A stretch of 64,000 nt of DNA from NCBI GenBank assembly GCA_019055375.1, contig JAHQIW010002288.1, positions 1-64,000 of the forward strand, in the 5' to 3' direction. Positions 53,688-64,000 of the stretch are shown in pieces. The translations under genes were made by a program, and so were the position numbers. Every line of letters starts with the position of its first letter. Within the stretch, counting starts at the first letter, position 1. The DNA is from Parelaphostrongylus tenuis. Lineage: Eukaryota; Nematoda; Chromadorea; Rhabditida; Metastrongylidae. Below the pieces are notes generated by a model. It saw nothing but the letters and a program-made list of their open reading frames with translations, was not told the DNA's origin and did no database searches.

Positions 53688-53730
53688 GTCCAACTGACGA
53701 GTCTGTGAGGACGAAACACGTGTATCGGGC
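53688..53730 (+). ncRNA. type I hammerhead ribozyme, second tandem copy
   Basis: The core CTGACGA is 53694-53700, stem II is GTC/GAC, and GAAA is 53713-53716. Stem III is ACAC/GTGT and the predicted cut follows GTA at 53724. Stem I (GTCCAA with TCGGGC) keeps four or five of six pairs, with one A-C mismatch. The distance from the upstream cut site (53405) is 319 nt. Confidence 0.78.
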
Positions 53731-55294
53731 TGTACCAGAGCCCTTACCAGACCACATTCTAACACATTCGTGACCATTTGCATTAGTCTCAAAATACAAA
53801 AGGATAGACCGCCCTTGATTGCGCCATGCTAGTGTTTCTAATTATGTAAGACAACCTTGGTGTCTGTTTGCTGGATATATGGTTGACTGGCTTATGAGAG
53901 ACACAATCGAACCAATGACATTTAGAATTCCAAAGCATTTCTACCATAGCAGTACAGATATAATTGTTTTAGATGTTTTAGAAAGAGTCCCTGTCATCTC
54001 GTAGTAGTGAACAAAATATGTTGAAACTAAGAAATCACTGAAATCTAGAAATTTTCGCTAATAGTACACAGCACTTTGCTCTATGGGCTGTTGAATTCTG
54101 AGTCTGCGGAGATCACAACGTGCTTTTTTGGAGATGATATTTTGAACATTGAAGAGGTTGAGTAGTTGGAACTTCGTCCAACAGAATATCATGGTTTAGA
54201 ACAAACACTGTCGATGCTTGGCAATGTTGTATATGCGTTGAATATTTCAAAAATATAAGCTTCGCCTCCAACTTTTTTACTTGGGATTCAGAAAACTTCG
54301 CAACTACAACACGTTTTGAATGGGAGTGCCTTCGAAGTTATAGGCTAAGTCTTAATGATTAAGTATCGCAAATAACCAGCATTTGTCGAAATAATCGGTC
54401 ACAGTGTGTCAATTATTTTAGAGGCAATTAAGAGAAGACAAAATAATGTATCTAACCGTTTCCATGGTGTAGTAGAGGTGTTATCAATTCTGATTCCTGT
54501 TATAGCCTCACACCTGTCGTGGATTTCCTGAAGAGACGTTTACTCAGCCGGAATGCCCTGGATTAGCGCAATCTTGCAGGGAGGAAATGGCAACCAAGCA
54601 AGGAAGTTGTCAATTAATGGATTAAAATTGCCTTGGAGCAAGCTTGATTTCTGATCTGTAAGATATACTTATTTAGCCATTCATTTGTAAATTCAGAAAT
54701 CACATTTATCGTCTGTTATAATTTATGCGTTTGTTTACATGTCGGAGGTCCTACGATAAGTACATTCCATAACTTTCTTCATACAATTCATTTCCCGTAT
54801 CCATCGTAGAAGATGTTTTCAATTTCTATAAACTCAGTTCGCTGACCACTTGGAAATAGTGGTTTTCGTTACGAAAGCCATTAAAACGTGGTTGAGTAGA
54901 CTCTTCCCAAAATCCTAACATAGCTGTGCTAGGCGTTCCCAGACTTTATGGACCGAAAATTTCCTGCTAATTAAGAATGATATCAATTTGCCTAAATCGG
55001 AGCCATCTCAGATGGCTGGTTGGCTCGAACGGATTCGAATCACAAATCATGTATGTGTTGACTGGCATCCTAGCCAGTGTTTCTTGCCCTCTCAAAATCA
55101 CATCAGAACATTGTGTTTCCGTTTTTCTTTGAAGTTTGGTAATTTCTCAGCTGTTTCGTTTGAAACTGAGAATCATTACGACTGTCATAACCATTAGCAA
55201 CAACAACAAACCATTGCACTAATGAACGAAACATCAGCTTTAAGGGCTGATTGTGTTTTCCATCAAAGCCACATTGATGAGTTTCTTGAAAGTG

Positions 55295-55530
55295 AATCAA
55301 CCTGTGGTAACGGGATTCGCTACAGACTCAACAACTTAGATTAAATTTAGTTCATCGAGAGAATCAACTGCAAATCCTCTTGTTTTAAAAAAGAAAAACA
55401 ACTTCACAGGGTCTTCTTGTTCAGATCTTGATTATGTTTGAGAAGAACCTATGGTAACGGGATTACCTACAGGATTCAACAGTTCGAATTGAATTTAGCT
55501 CATCAAATGGGCGAAGCAGAGATACTCTTA
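55295..55530 (+). repeat. two-copy tandem repeat of ~155 bp
   Basis: GTGGTAACGGGATTCGCTAC (55295) and ATGGTAACGGGATTACCTAC (55451) begin parallel stretches that continue through AACAACTTAGATTAAATTTAG and AACAGTTCGAATTGAATTTAG. No other feature was seen around it. Confidence 0.55.
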
Positions 55531-57138
55531 TGATACCAGAGAGAACTATAGCAGGATATTTTTGTTCAAATTCCAATCACTTTCAAAAAAACGACTTTTT
55601 GGTATAAGCTGTTTGAGTATTTGCTAATTATCAAAATTGATGGATACAACTAGAAGTTATTATCGAGACATTTGCAACAATAGGGGTTCTTCACTGAACT
55701 GTCACGACTGCTACAACTTAACAGCGTTTTCTTGGTAAAATGAATTTCTCTAATGCGTTCATTCTATAGGTTGTCCTAATCTTCATCTATCAAAATCGTT
55801 CAGATTTTCCTTCTCAAGTGATTTTTCAAATTTGTTTGTGCAAGAGAGGAAGCCGATCGCAAATATCACAATGTGTTCATGGACATTGCCCCGTTCGGCT
55901 TAACAGAATTCCGTTCATTTGATCATTCAAATCGTATAGAAAGAAAAAAGATACTATTTCAAGGGCTTCCAAAAATCTGCAATAGGAAATTTATCGGTTT
56001 GGATTTTGCAACATATCCTAAAGTGAAGTTTGTCTGTTTCTTGTAAGTTGTAATTGTCAAGAAGAGAAACTGTTCTTCGCACAAGTTTTTTTCACTCCAA
56101 AGATTTCTTTAGCGAAACTCTCGCTTTCCTCATCGAGCAATATACCAATCATACAGACTGTAGTTGTTGAGAAGTGGCAAGGTTGATAAAACGTCTTTGT
56201 CGGTAAATACATTAGTTTCGGGTTTAATGAATAAGAAAGTCGATATCACTTTAAGGCACCACTCTGAATAGTCAGCGTCGATTTTATTTCACATTTTCTA
56301 CTGCAAAAAATATGTTTATTTAGAAGTGTGCTAAAGTTTGAAGCCTAAGAAATGTCGCAATGTACTTGAATTCACGAGCTACATAAGAACAATCACATCT
56401 GTTCTTCTTTACTCCCTTCAATAAATTCGCAACAGAGCGGTTTCCTTTGACAACTGAAGACAGTTTTTTGACTGAAGATTATGAGAGAACTTCAAAGCAA
56501 GAAAAATGACGGAGCATTTCTAAAACGCAGTTTCCACGCAAAATTTGTTCAAATTTGAAATCCAGTGTACTAAGTGATATGCAAAACTCTGGAACACGAA
56601 AGCGTGGGCCCAAGATCCATATTATCATTTCACCTAACAATATAATTTATAACTATAACATCACTTCATTGCTCAAAAAGCAATAAAAGCAATAAAAGCA
56701 ATAAAGTAGAATTTCCTGACGATTAACACTTAACTGAAATCTTCAAGTTCAAGAAAATCTAATCAAATGGCCAGATGGAGGAATAGTGAAAATCGATAGA
56801 TTTATTACGTGCGAAATAAAAAATTGATGGTAGAATAAGAAATACAAGACCTTATCTCAAAATATTTGCTAATTCTGTGAACTTTTGCTCTTTAAAGTGT
56901 AATTTACTATAAAACAGAATCCTTCAATTGTCTTAGGTGGACGGGAAACATCGAACCACTGCTACAAATGCAGTCAAAAAATTAGTATAAATAAGTATTG
57001 CATAAATGGCTGTCAGCCGCGGTAAAAACACTAGAATTTCGGAGTAATACATCTAACAGTGGCTGTGAGCTCTTACAAAGCGAAGTCGTATTCCCGACCA
57101 AAACAGAGATTTTGAAGAATGAGTAGTCGGGCAAATGT

Positions 57139-57210
57139 GCCTCGGTGGTGTAGTGGTAGAGCGCGCATCCCCGGTATGGATGAAATGCGGATCCGATTAC
57201 CGCCTGAGGC
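57139..57210 (+). tRNA. tRNA-like cloverleaf, probably a tRNA-derived pseudogene (SINE family B head)
   Basis: 72 nt fold as a full cloverleaf: acceptor GCCTCGG/CTGAGGC (7 bp with one G-U), D stem GTGT/GCGC, anticodon stem CATCC/GGATG with loop CCGGTAT, and T stem GCGG/CCGC. The anticodon would be GGT (Thr), but position 33 is C instead of the invariant U and the T loop is TCCGATT instead of TTCRANT. It is therefore unlikely to be a working tRNA. The same 3' flank (GCTTACCACTCAATTCTCTT) occurs at other copies, which marks it as part of a dispersed element. Confidence 0.5.
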
Positions 57211-57390
57211 TGTTCTCCTTGCTTACCACTCAATTCTCTTAGGTGTACAGAATTCTTCATCAAACATCTAGGATGTCCACAATCTATGACTCATATCATT
57301 GGAGACGGTAAATTCCATCGATTTCTTGGCGAAAAGACGCCAAAATCGCAAATCATTCTATAACGCTTGATTATGACGATTTACAGAACC

Positions 57391-59090
57391 CAGCTTCATT
57401 GCCACACATAAAAAATCGTGCGTTCGCTCAATTTGTCAAGGTTTCCTGTAGGTATCCTTTGAATTCAGCTCAGACTCCAGACCCAGTTGCTCAGTGTCGC
57501 CACGGTCCAGCGCACTTACTTCAGTGGGAAAGAATTTTCAGTTCATTTTTCGTGTTCTCTAGTTCATACGAAAATTGCATGGTGAATGTAACACTTTTTT
57601 TGCTATTAATTTTCTTTCCTTCGATAACTAGTCATAATTGTAATTGAGTATTTACCACAACTCCTGTCGTGTAGCTGCACTTATGTGAGAAAGGATCGTC
57701 GTTGTCGTACTCGTCGCGCACAGTTTATTCAACGTTCGAAAATCATTCAGTGCACAAATTCATTTAACGAACATAAGAAAAAAAAGCCGGGAAAATTTGA
57801 GAGTTTTTCGATAATCAATTTCATTTTCCCTATTTACCAAGAGGAAAATATCAAAATGGTAGTATGAAAATATATAGAGATTAGAGTTTTCCTTCATGAT
57901 TCCAATGTACCGAAGCTAAAGCTTGTCTTAGAATTTGAGTCTTGCAAGTATCTATATATGCTGTCATGATTGCACAGAAAGCGAAATGATTAGTCACCTT
58001 CGCAGAGGATTCACCATGGCCGTTATATCATATTTCATATCCATTTGTGCCACAGGATAAATAGAAAGAGGTCTCTCTCTCTTTCATTCGTGTTCAACCA
58101 CCACAACTTTAGGCAGGTACAGTGCAACCTCTCTACTAGTTGAGTTGAGGTCAACTTTGCGGGAGGATTGTCGAAAAATGAGATGCATGACGAAACATTA
58201 GTTAACTAACATATTTTTTATTCCGTTTTCCCAGTTCAATTTCCTTAGAATTGAAGCTTTTGAAAAACTTGAGAAAGATTCAGTCCGAACCGGACTTCTG
58301 GTGAAAAAAGCGGAAAATGGATTATTCACTGAGTATGGGAAGTCAGAATTTCCATTCTGGCAGAACAAGAAAATATGCACCTTGTTAGGAAATACCTGTT
58401 ACTCTGATAGCTTTCATCTCAGCCAATTTAATTCGTTATCAAATAGTATACCTCTCAAAATTCAACGCTCATTGACGCATGATTTGATTCATGAGTCAGA
58501 TATGATTTATAAAATCCTACATGGTAATTTTTCATCGATTTTTAGGCGAAAAGACAAGCTCATAACTCATTTTTTACCAGTAGTTTGCGCTGTCTATCAC
58601 TAAATCAACATCATCGCCACACATTGAAAAAGTATACTTTTGACCAATATGTCAATATTTCTATCAGTAGCTCAGATTACAAGACTGCACAGATTGCTCC
58701 CTGTCATCGCCTCTCAGCGCACTAATTTGTCTCTAGAAGAGTTTGTAGCTCATTTTCCGAGTTTTGTAGTCCATCCGAAAATTGTAAGAATAGCCGGACT
58801 AGTTTTTGCTCTATAGAAACCTATACTTTATTCAACTGGAAACTCAGCTCAATGTTGTTTTTCTCCCCAGTAACGAGTTGTGATTGAAAATGAGCATTCC
58901 ATGAAACACCTGTCAGATACTTGCACTTATGTTTGTGATGATTGTCGTTGTCGCACGGAACGTGCACATTGTCCATTCAACGTTTGCATCCATCCAGTTT
59001 ACGGGAGAAAAAAATCAATTGAATGATTTTCACAAGAAAAACGAAGCATTTGATGATTGAGAAAAATTCCTGCATAGAAATTTTTCCAAT
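57391..59090 (+). repeat. local tandem duplication, period about 1.2 kb
   Basis: 57391-57880 and 58590-59090 share blocks in order: TTGCCACACATAAAAAATCG / TCGCCACACATTGAAAAAGT, GTGTCGCCACGGTCCAGCGC / CTGTCATCGCCTCTCAGCGC, GCACTTATGTGAGAAAGGAT / GCACTTATGTTTGTGATGAT and GTCGTTGTCG. They are well diverged. Neither copy shows a convincing gene. Confidence 0.6.
58235..58603 (+). CDS. open frame of 122 codons with an acceptor-like start; doubtful exon
   Basis: A frame is open from an acceptor-like TTTTCCCAG (ends 58234) to TAA at 58603. It has a plausible charged start (RIEAFEKLEKDSVRTGLL, then ENGLFTEYGKSEFPFW) and becomes low-quality after about residue 60. No donor, partner exon or known family was recognised. 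It lies between the two copies of a local duplication. I list it only because its first half looks more protein-like than the surrounding spacer. Confidence 0.15.
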   Translation, partial: FNFLRIEAFEKLEKDSVRTGLLVKKAENGLFTEYGKSEFPFWQNKKICTLLGNTCYSDSFHLSQFNSLSNSIPLKIQRSLTHDLIHESDMIYKILHGNFSSIFRRKDKLITHFLPVVCAVYH

Positions 59091-59277
59091 TTATTGAGAG
59101 AAAATCTTGAGGGTGACACTACCAGGAATATAGGAGAAAGCGGTCTATAACAATTTGTGAATTTGATAGAGCGGGTGAGGTCGTACACTTTTTCCTTCTG
59201 CAATGTACCGAAAACAAAATTGGATTTTATATATGTTCAATAATGACAAAAACCTGAATAACAGGACAAGCCTTACA

Positions 59278-59515
59278 TTCGACATCAAGCATCGTTCGAG
59301 CTGATTGAGGCATATCTAGCCTCTAAAGTGACTCGCGGTGGCCTACCCTTGTGTCGAGTTAGTGCTGCTATCTTCTTAGACAAGTTTGGTACTCCATCAC
59401 CGACCCTGCAGGGATGGTAAATTCGGAAGGCTTTGTAAGCAGTGAGCGTAGAATCAAACCATCGACGTGAGTGTCGAATGGCATCTATTATCACTGCCTC
59501 ACACCCGCCCTTAAC
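59278..59515 (-). mobile_element. SINE family A, diverged inverted copy
   Basis: On the minus strand it carries the tRNA-like head (complement of the segment near CATCGACGTGAGTGTCGAAT) and body (complement of AGTGACTCGCGGTGGCCTAC). The T-loop reads TTTGATTC on this strand. Confidence 0.6.
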
Positions 59516-59775
59516 ACTTATCAGTGGTATAATGACAGCTTAAAAAACTAAAAATGACCCATGTCATCTACACCGTGGGTTTTGACCCAACTGTTATGCT
59601 TCGTAAAGGGTTTAGTAGGGAAACGCATCCCATGCTATGTATCCGTGTCATATGATATATATAAAAAGGTCGCTTTCTCTTGACCACTGTTTAACTTCAA
59701 ATTCAAAGGTACGTCTCGGCATCTCACTACTAGCCGGTCTGAGATACGTCTTAAATAAGTAAGACTCCCTCTTTT

Positions 59776-60060
59776 CGAGTTTTAGTTTAAACCACGCTCA
59801 AATTTCAATATGCCTGGTAGTTATTTTTGAGCCATGCATATGGTCTGTTATGAGCACTTGACAGTGCTATACAAGTGCTACACAAGCCTCGTCAGTTGCA
59901 CGGTGCCTTTCGTCTGAGCCGATCCCTTCCGGGGTAGAACTCACTTATACCTATATAAAGGAGTCTGCGACGAACTTTTTACACGCGCCGATAAGTGATA
60001 TAATCACCGAACGGGAAGTGCCGTACTATCGATTCCTCTTGGGTGGTATTGTCAAATATG
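59776..60060 (-). mobile_element. degenerate hammerhead repeat unit
   Basis: The family end TTCGAGTTTTAGTTTAAACC and the CTCAAATTTCAATATGCC block start at 59776. CUGACGA survives on the minus strand (complement of 59889-59895), but GAAA and stem II are gone. This is the most diverged copy seen. Confidence 0.6.
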
Positions 60061-62446
60061 TTATGTCTCAAGTATAATACTTGAACACTGAGATATCCGA
60101 CAAGAAACCAACTGCCACTTTGAAAGATGTATAGAAATGTCGTGATTCTCGCTTATAAATCCAACTTTTTTCGGTTAATAGAATAACTATTCTTACAAGT
60201 TATTAACTCAACTAGATTGGAAATCATATAGAAATTTAGAAAGCTGTGAACGAGCTCAGCAGTGATTTTAGTGAAAATATCGTTATTTTTTCACATCGCC
60301 ATCGAATCCGTTTATTTGAACCCTCCTTCCCGCTGCGTGGATCCCTAAATCATTAAATAAGTCCAACGGAAAAAGAAACGGGAATTGCATAAACTCGCTT
60401 TCAATTGATTTGTCAACTTCTCAAATTTTTATCTCGAAGATCTCTGTTCTTGCAAGCAGTAAGTCTGTCTAGCGGCTACAAATTGGTACCTGTCCGTCTG
60501 TCTGTCTGTGTAAGACATTCACAGCATCAAACACGTGTTGATAGTATTACGATACATAAAGAGGATTGAAAAGGGACCTTTCCCCTGTAGAACTTTGTAC
60601 ATCAAGTATTCGCTTATGATCTTTCGAGAAAGCTGATCAGTACCGCGTCATTCAAGCGCAACGAATTATGCTCGTCGCCGAATCGAAAATTTTTTGCCTT
60701 GTGGAGGTTGACATTCTCTGTGTTTCTGCTGATGACGAAGAACACAATTAATTTCCTCAATGCCGCTATTTTCATTCCGTTAGTGTTAACGCAAAAAGAC
60801 GACTAATCTTCATCTTGTCAATGCCGAGGTTCGGTCGATTCTGGTTTAATAATCAGTCGGTGCTATCAGTTGTCGCATATCAGTCAAAATTTGCGGAAAA
60901 AATCGTCCTGCCAAAAGAATAACCGGATTAAATAGGTCACGTAACATTTCGCTGTCCGAACTTTGTTGGCTGTCTGTTGAGTTTTCAACCTTTTCCACAC
61001 TGACTTCTGATTAAGAGAAGGCTTTGCTCTCGAATTAGGTGTATTGCGTATCTAAGCACATTTTGATATAATACTTGTGCAGGCAATAAAAAAGAGAAAC
61101 AAAGTACTGGTTCGTCTGATTAAAAATGAAGAAAAAGTTCCATTACAGGGATTTGTAGAAAAGCTCGAGTATTTCATAAAGTCTTGGAAACGCTTGTCTT
61201 TTCACATGAAAGGCAAAGTCTATGAAGCGTAACAAACAAGGAAGTAAGAATGAGATCTACAATTCATTCTTAACTTTTTCCCTTTTCAGTGAAACCTTTT
61301 CTAACCGAGTATTATCAGAAATTCATCACCATTCATCATCACTATATATTGTTTTGCAAATGCTTATTTAAACCAGACAATGAGTAAAAATAATAACTTT
61401 TTGAGCAAGAAAAAACCAATAGATCTTCGCCTTTACTGAAAATTTTCTAAAATTTGCTACAACAAAGCCAACATATAATGCCAACAGCACAAAAAGTGCT
61501 TGATTTGGGATCTCACAATATTACAAGATTTTCAGAGAAATGATTCGGGATCTGTAATTACATCCTTCTTTGTACTCGTTCTAGTAGTAGTTCCTTCTGA
61601 ACGTCTATTAGAAATTATTCCATTTTATGCACTTTCGCGACTTACATTACGGAGTTAATTCTGTTGTTGACAGGTTTTAAAGGCTAAAATTTCCATCGTC
61701 TCCTACCAATTTGAATTCGGTAATATGCAATGCAAACGGCTCGATGCCTTGTGGGATGCAGAGCTAACTAATAGTAGACGAACGCGCACTATATAAGAAT
61801 TTCGTCATGATAAACAGCGAAATCGTAGATTTTTGTTTGTGCTTTTGCTATCGCAACGACAAATTGAAGTCTCACCTGGAAACAGATACATGCAAGGCCT
61901 TTTAAGAACCTGGAGAAAAAAAACTTTGTGTATGCATCTCGATTGTTTGGAAGACCTGAAATTCGGAAAGTCGAAGAAACTCAAGAAACGAGCCCCACAA
62001 AAATCAAACAGCCATAAAAGAAATCGCTGTTTTGATCGTCAACGCTTCTTCTGCACAGTCGTAAAGGCCCTTTTGTCAGCCTCTTTGTAATGTGTGTTAC
62101 GTGAGACACAAATAGATTCTCTACTGAAACTGGCGATAATCGGCTTGGTTGTTGGTACACAGTGGGACTTCACAGCACCTCTCAAAGCTGTAATTAATCC
62201 ACAACACACCATGATGGCGAGCTACGGTTAGTTTATTATGTCACCCTCACTGAATCCAGATGAAACGATCACGACGGAATGAGACGTCCAGCAAGTCGAC
62301 GAGATACGCCACAAAATTTACGTGTGCGGTTTTTATTGCTCAACAGAAATTGTACTCGGAATTTCTAATGTTTTCGCTGCCTATTTCGCAGTGTTATGAT
62401 GTTTCTATATACCTAAGAGAACTGAGTTGTGAGCAATAATAAAAAT

Positions 62447-62515
62447 ACCTCAGACGGGAGTCGAACCCGCGTTTCATCATACGGGGGACACGTGCTACCA
62501 CTACACCACCGAGGT
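62447..62515 (-). mobile_element. tRNA-like head of SINE family B, inverted copy
   Basis: On the minus strand the acceptor pairs ACCTCGG with CTGAGGT, and the T arm is canonical (GCGGG-TTCGACT-CCCGT). The anticodon stem does not pair. A partial plus-oriented copy (GCGGGTTCGACTCCTGTCTG) follows at about 62582, so this is another inverted pair. Confidence 0.6.
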
Positions 62516-63267
62516 ACATTCGCACCATCGATCATTCTTCAACGTCCTCTATGTTCAAGATCGTGACCGATATGAATGAAATGCGGGTTCGACTCCTGTC
62601 TGAAGCCGTATTTTTGCTCACCACTCAATTCGCAACAGAAGATTATCAACCCTTCTACTCGAAACAACGAAACGTCGTACCACTAGCGCTACAAAGGTTG
62701 TATGAGCTGGGTCAAGAAACTCTGCTCCATCCACTATACATGCCGGACGTTTCACCTACCCACACCATAAATTTAGGCATGTTGAAAACTCCTATGCCAT
62801 AAATACTTCACGGACCAAACCGAGGCTTCACCTGCTTCCAACGACTTCATCGCCTGCGAAGTTCAGGATTCTTTATTTTTCTAGAGTATAGGCTGAATTC
62901 CGACACTGATTTCTGAAAAACTCAGTAACAACAGGTAAATTAGCAAAATAGGCTGGATCCCCGAATATCAACTCTTTTTTCAGATACAATCACAAGTATG
63001 ACTCATGAAGATTGGCCTTGACAACCGCTTTCGGATAACAGAAATGGAGGGAATGCCCATCGACAGAACCGATGTGAGACTCGATCTGTGATTAACCCAC
63101 GAGGTCAAACTGGGGAGAGTTATAGCAATGAGACGGGGCAGGATAGTCACCAGGGGGTGGGCGGTTAGCGGAGGTCGGGCGGCCGGTGGCAGAGAAGGAG
63201 AGAATGTGGCGAAGGGCGGATCCGTTTTTCACGTCCGCTACACCATTGCAACCCCGTCGCCGCTGTG

Positions 63268-63935
63268 ATGTCAGTCGACGCGAATTCTCTCACGTCCTTC
63301 AAGGTGAGACATTCTTTTCCAAACTTGAGTAATCGAACATTTTCAAGGTCTCTTCAGAGGCCTGTAGACTCTTCTCTTTCGATTTCCCTCAAGACGACTT
63401 CTGGGAGTCTATTTGTTGTCGGTCTTACGGCAATGTTTTATCTCCTGAATCATTAATCATTTTCTTCTAAACGTGCGGTCTTCACGTTCCGTGCGGATCC
63501 CAGCGCTTCTGGCTTTCGACTCGTATCTTCGCCTTCCTCTGCCACAGAGTTTTTCGAACATTCCACGTGTTGTTTCAGCTGTTGCCTGAGAATCTCGTCT
63601 TTCTTATGATTGATGTAAAATCCGGTTTCGAGACTATTTTCCGTGCAATCTCGGAGTTAGCCGGGCCAAGGCGTTCCCCACGGTGTTCGTTGATTGATAG
63701 CAAGAGTGTTGAGAAAGGGGACAGTACCACTCCCCAGCTTCTTCATGCACCGTATCGTAAACCACTGCGACACTTGGCCCCTCTCCAAACATTACCAGCA
63801 ATAAAACCTGTTTTTGTTATCGACTGGTTAAGGAACATAACTTGTTTCGTCCCTATGTCCTCAGACTCAGTTTGTTTATTCAAAAATATCTCTTCATTCC
63901 GTGCGCGTGTCTTTGGAAATCTTCAGGATACTTGA
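63268..63935 (+). CDS. candidate first two exons of an unrecognised gene running off the right edge
   Basis: A short exon 63268-63303 (ATG, 12 codons, MSVDANSLTSFK) ends at a strong donor AAG|GTGAGA. It joins in phase 0 to an open frame from 63579, after the acceptor TTGTTTCAG. The joined frame begins LLPENLVFLMIDVKSGFETIF and stays open to a TGA at 63933-63935. The true end of exon 2 is unknown: possible donors lie at GAT|GTAAAA (63613) and CTG|GTTAAG (63827), and a SINE starts at 63944. A GC-rich block (63,100-63,260) sits just upstream of the ATG, as a promoter might. I do not recognise the family. The hydrophobic LVFLMID start recalls the first strand of a von Willebrand A-like fold, but this is weak. 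The frame could also be non-coding. Confidence 0.4.
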
Positions 63936-63943
63936 AGGTCAAG

Positions 63944-64000
63944 GGAGCATGTGGTGCAGCAGTTAGAGGTGCTCTGCGCTGCACACGAGGTCGATGGCTC
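63944..64000 (+). mobile_element. SINE family A head, cut by window end
   Basis: GGAGCATGTGGTGCAGCAGT through GCACACGAGGTCGATGGCTC matches the head of the other copies. The remainder lies outside the window. Confidence 0.65.

Larger units (their letters stand above)
53029..53760 (+). mobile_element. hammerhead-ribozyme repeat cluster: one inverted unit plus a + strand tandem pair
   Basis: The cluster starts with a minus-oriented unit (53029-53366) and continues with two plus-oriented units, the second incomplete at about 53760. Inverted ends, ATTTCGAGTGCTTTATTAAG at 53035 and its complement near 53511, flank the first half. The plus units repeat with a 319-320 bp period: the ribozyme cores start at 53374 and 53694. 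Each unit carries a hammerhead (annotated separately), a conserved ~160-bp body, and an A+T-rich junction. No open frame is shared between copies, so the element is non-autonomous. The arrangement resembles metazoan hammerhead satellites and retrozyme-like repeats. Confidence 0.85.
47876..63267. other. gene-poor spacer
   Basis: Besides the repeats listed separately I recognise no gene. 47.9-49.2 kb and 51.0-53.0 kb hold only short, unconvincing frames. 54.0-57.1 kb holds the two-copy repeat and AT-rich sequence. 60.1-62.4 kb has a GTCT microsatellite and a frame at 61833-62090 that I cannot assign. Confidence 0.6.

Overview
The window looks like nuclear DNA from a nematode, most likely a clade V strongylid parasite of the hookworm/Haemonchus type. 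The evidence is: short conserved exons split by many introns with nematode TTTTAG/TTTCAG acceptors; A+T-rich introns and spacers; possible spliced-leader acceptors just upstream of start codons; and spacers filled with tRNA-derived SINEs, MITEs and mariner remnants. The species cannot be named from the sequence alone.

Three conserved genes, all on the + strand, can be assembled exon by exon with matching intron phases. (1) 312-7382 is the 3' half of an ARHGAP39/Vilse-type gene (MyTH4 + RhoGAP), cut by the left window edge. It carries two single-base frameshifts in homopolymers and one GC-AG intron. (2) 13169-32066 is a complete 12-exon CDKAL1-type tRNA methylthiotransferase of 536 residues, with radical-SAM cysteines and a C-terminal membrane anchor. 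Its last intron is 9.7 kb. (3) 37200-47875 is a complete 5-exon Nudix hydrolase of the diphosphoinositol-polyphosphate phosphohydrolase (DIPP) type, 147 residues, with an 8-kb first intron. A fourth, unrecognised gene may begin at 63268, just after a GC-rich stretch, and run off the right edge.

The rest is mostly repeats. The most striking is a family of ~320-bp elements carrying type I hammerhead self-cleaving ribozymes: CUGANGA and GAAA cores, a minimal stem III and a paired stem I. There are tandem, inverted and single copies at 3.85-4.33, 7.74-8.15, 26.26-26.61, 53.03-53.76 and (decayed) 59.8 kb. In the 53-kb cluster two + strand ribozymes have predicted cut sites exactly 319 nt apart. 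A second, more degenerate hammerhead-like motif, resembling those of Penelope-like elements, lies at 1.1 kb and perhaps elsewhere.

Layout: 0-7.4 kb RhoGAP gene; 7.4-13.2 kb intergenic, dense with SINEs and GC-rich TTAACCC-ended MITEs; 13.2-32.1 kb CDKAL1 (introns holding SINEs, a fold-back mariner and a dead mariner); 32.1-37.2 kb intergenic with a tandem repeat pair, a GC-rich block and a degenerate minisatellite; 37.2-47.9 kb Nudix gene (introns holding a 1.1-kb palindrome and a long-TIR element); 47.9-63.2 kb gene-poor spacer with repeats and local duplications; 63.2-64 kb start of a possible gene. The conserved genes show no pathway link: one acts on Rho GTPases, one modifies tRNA, one turns over inositol pyrophosphates.
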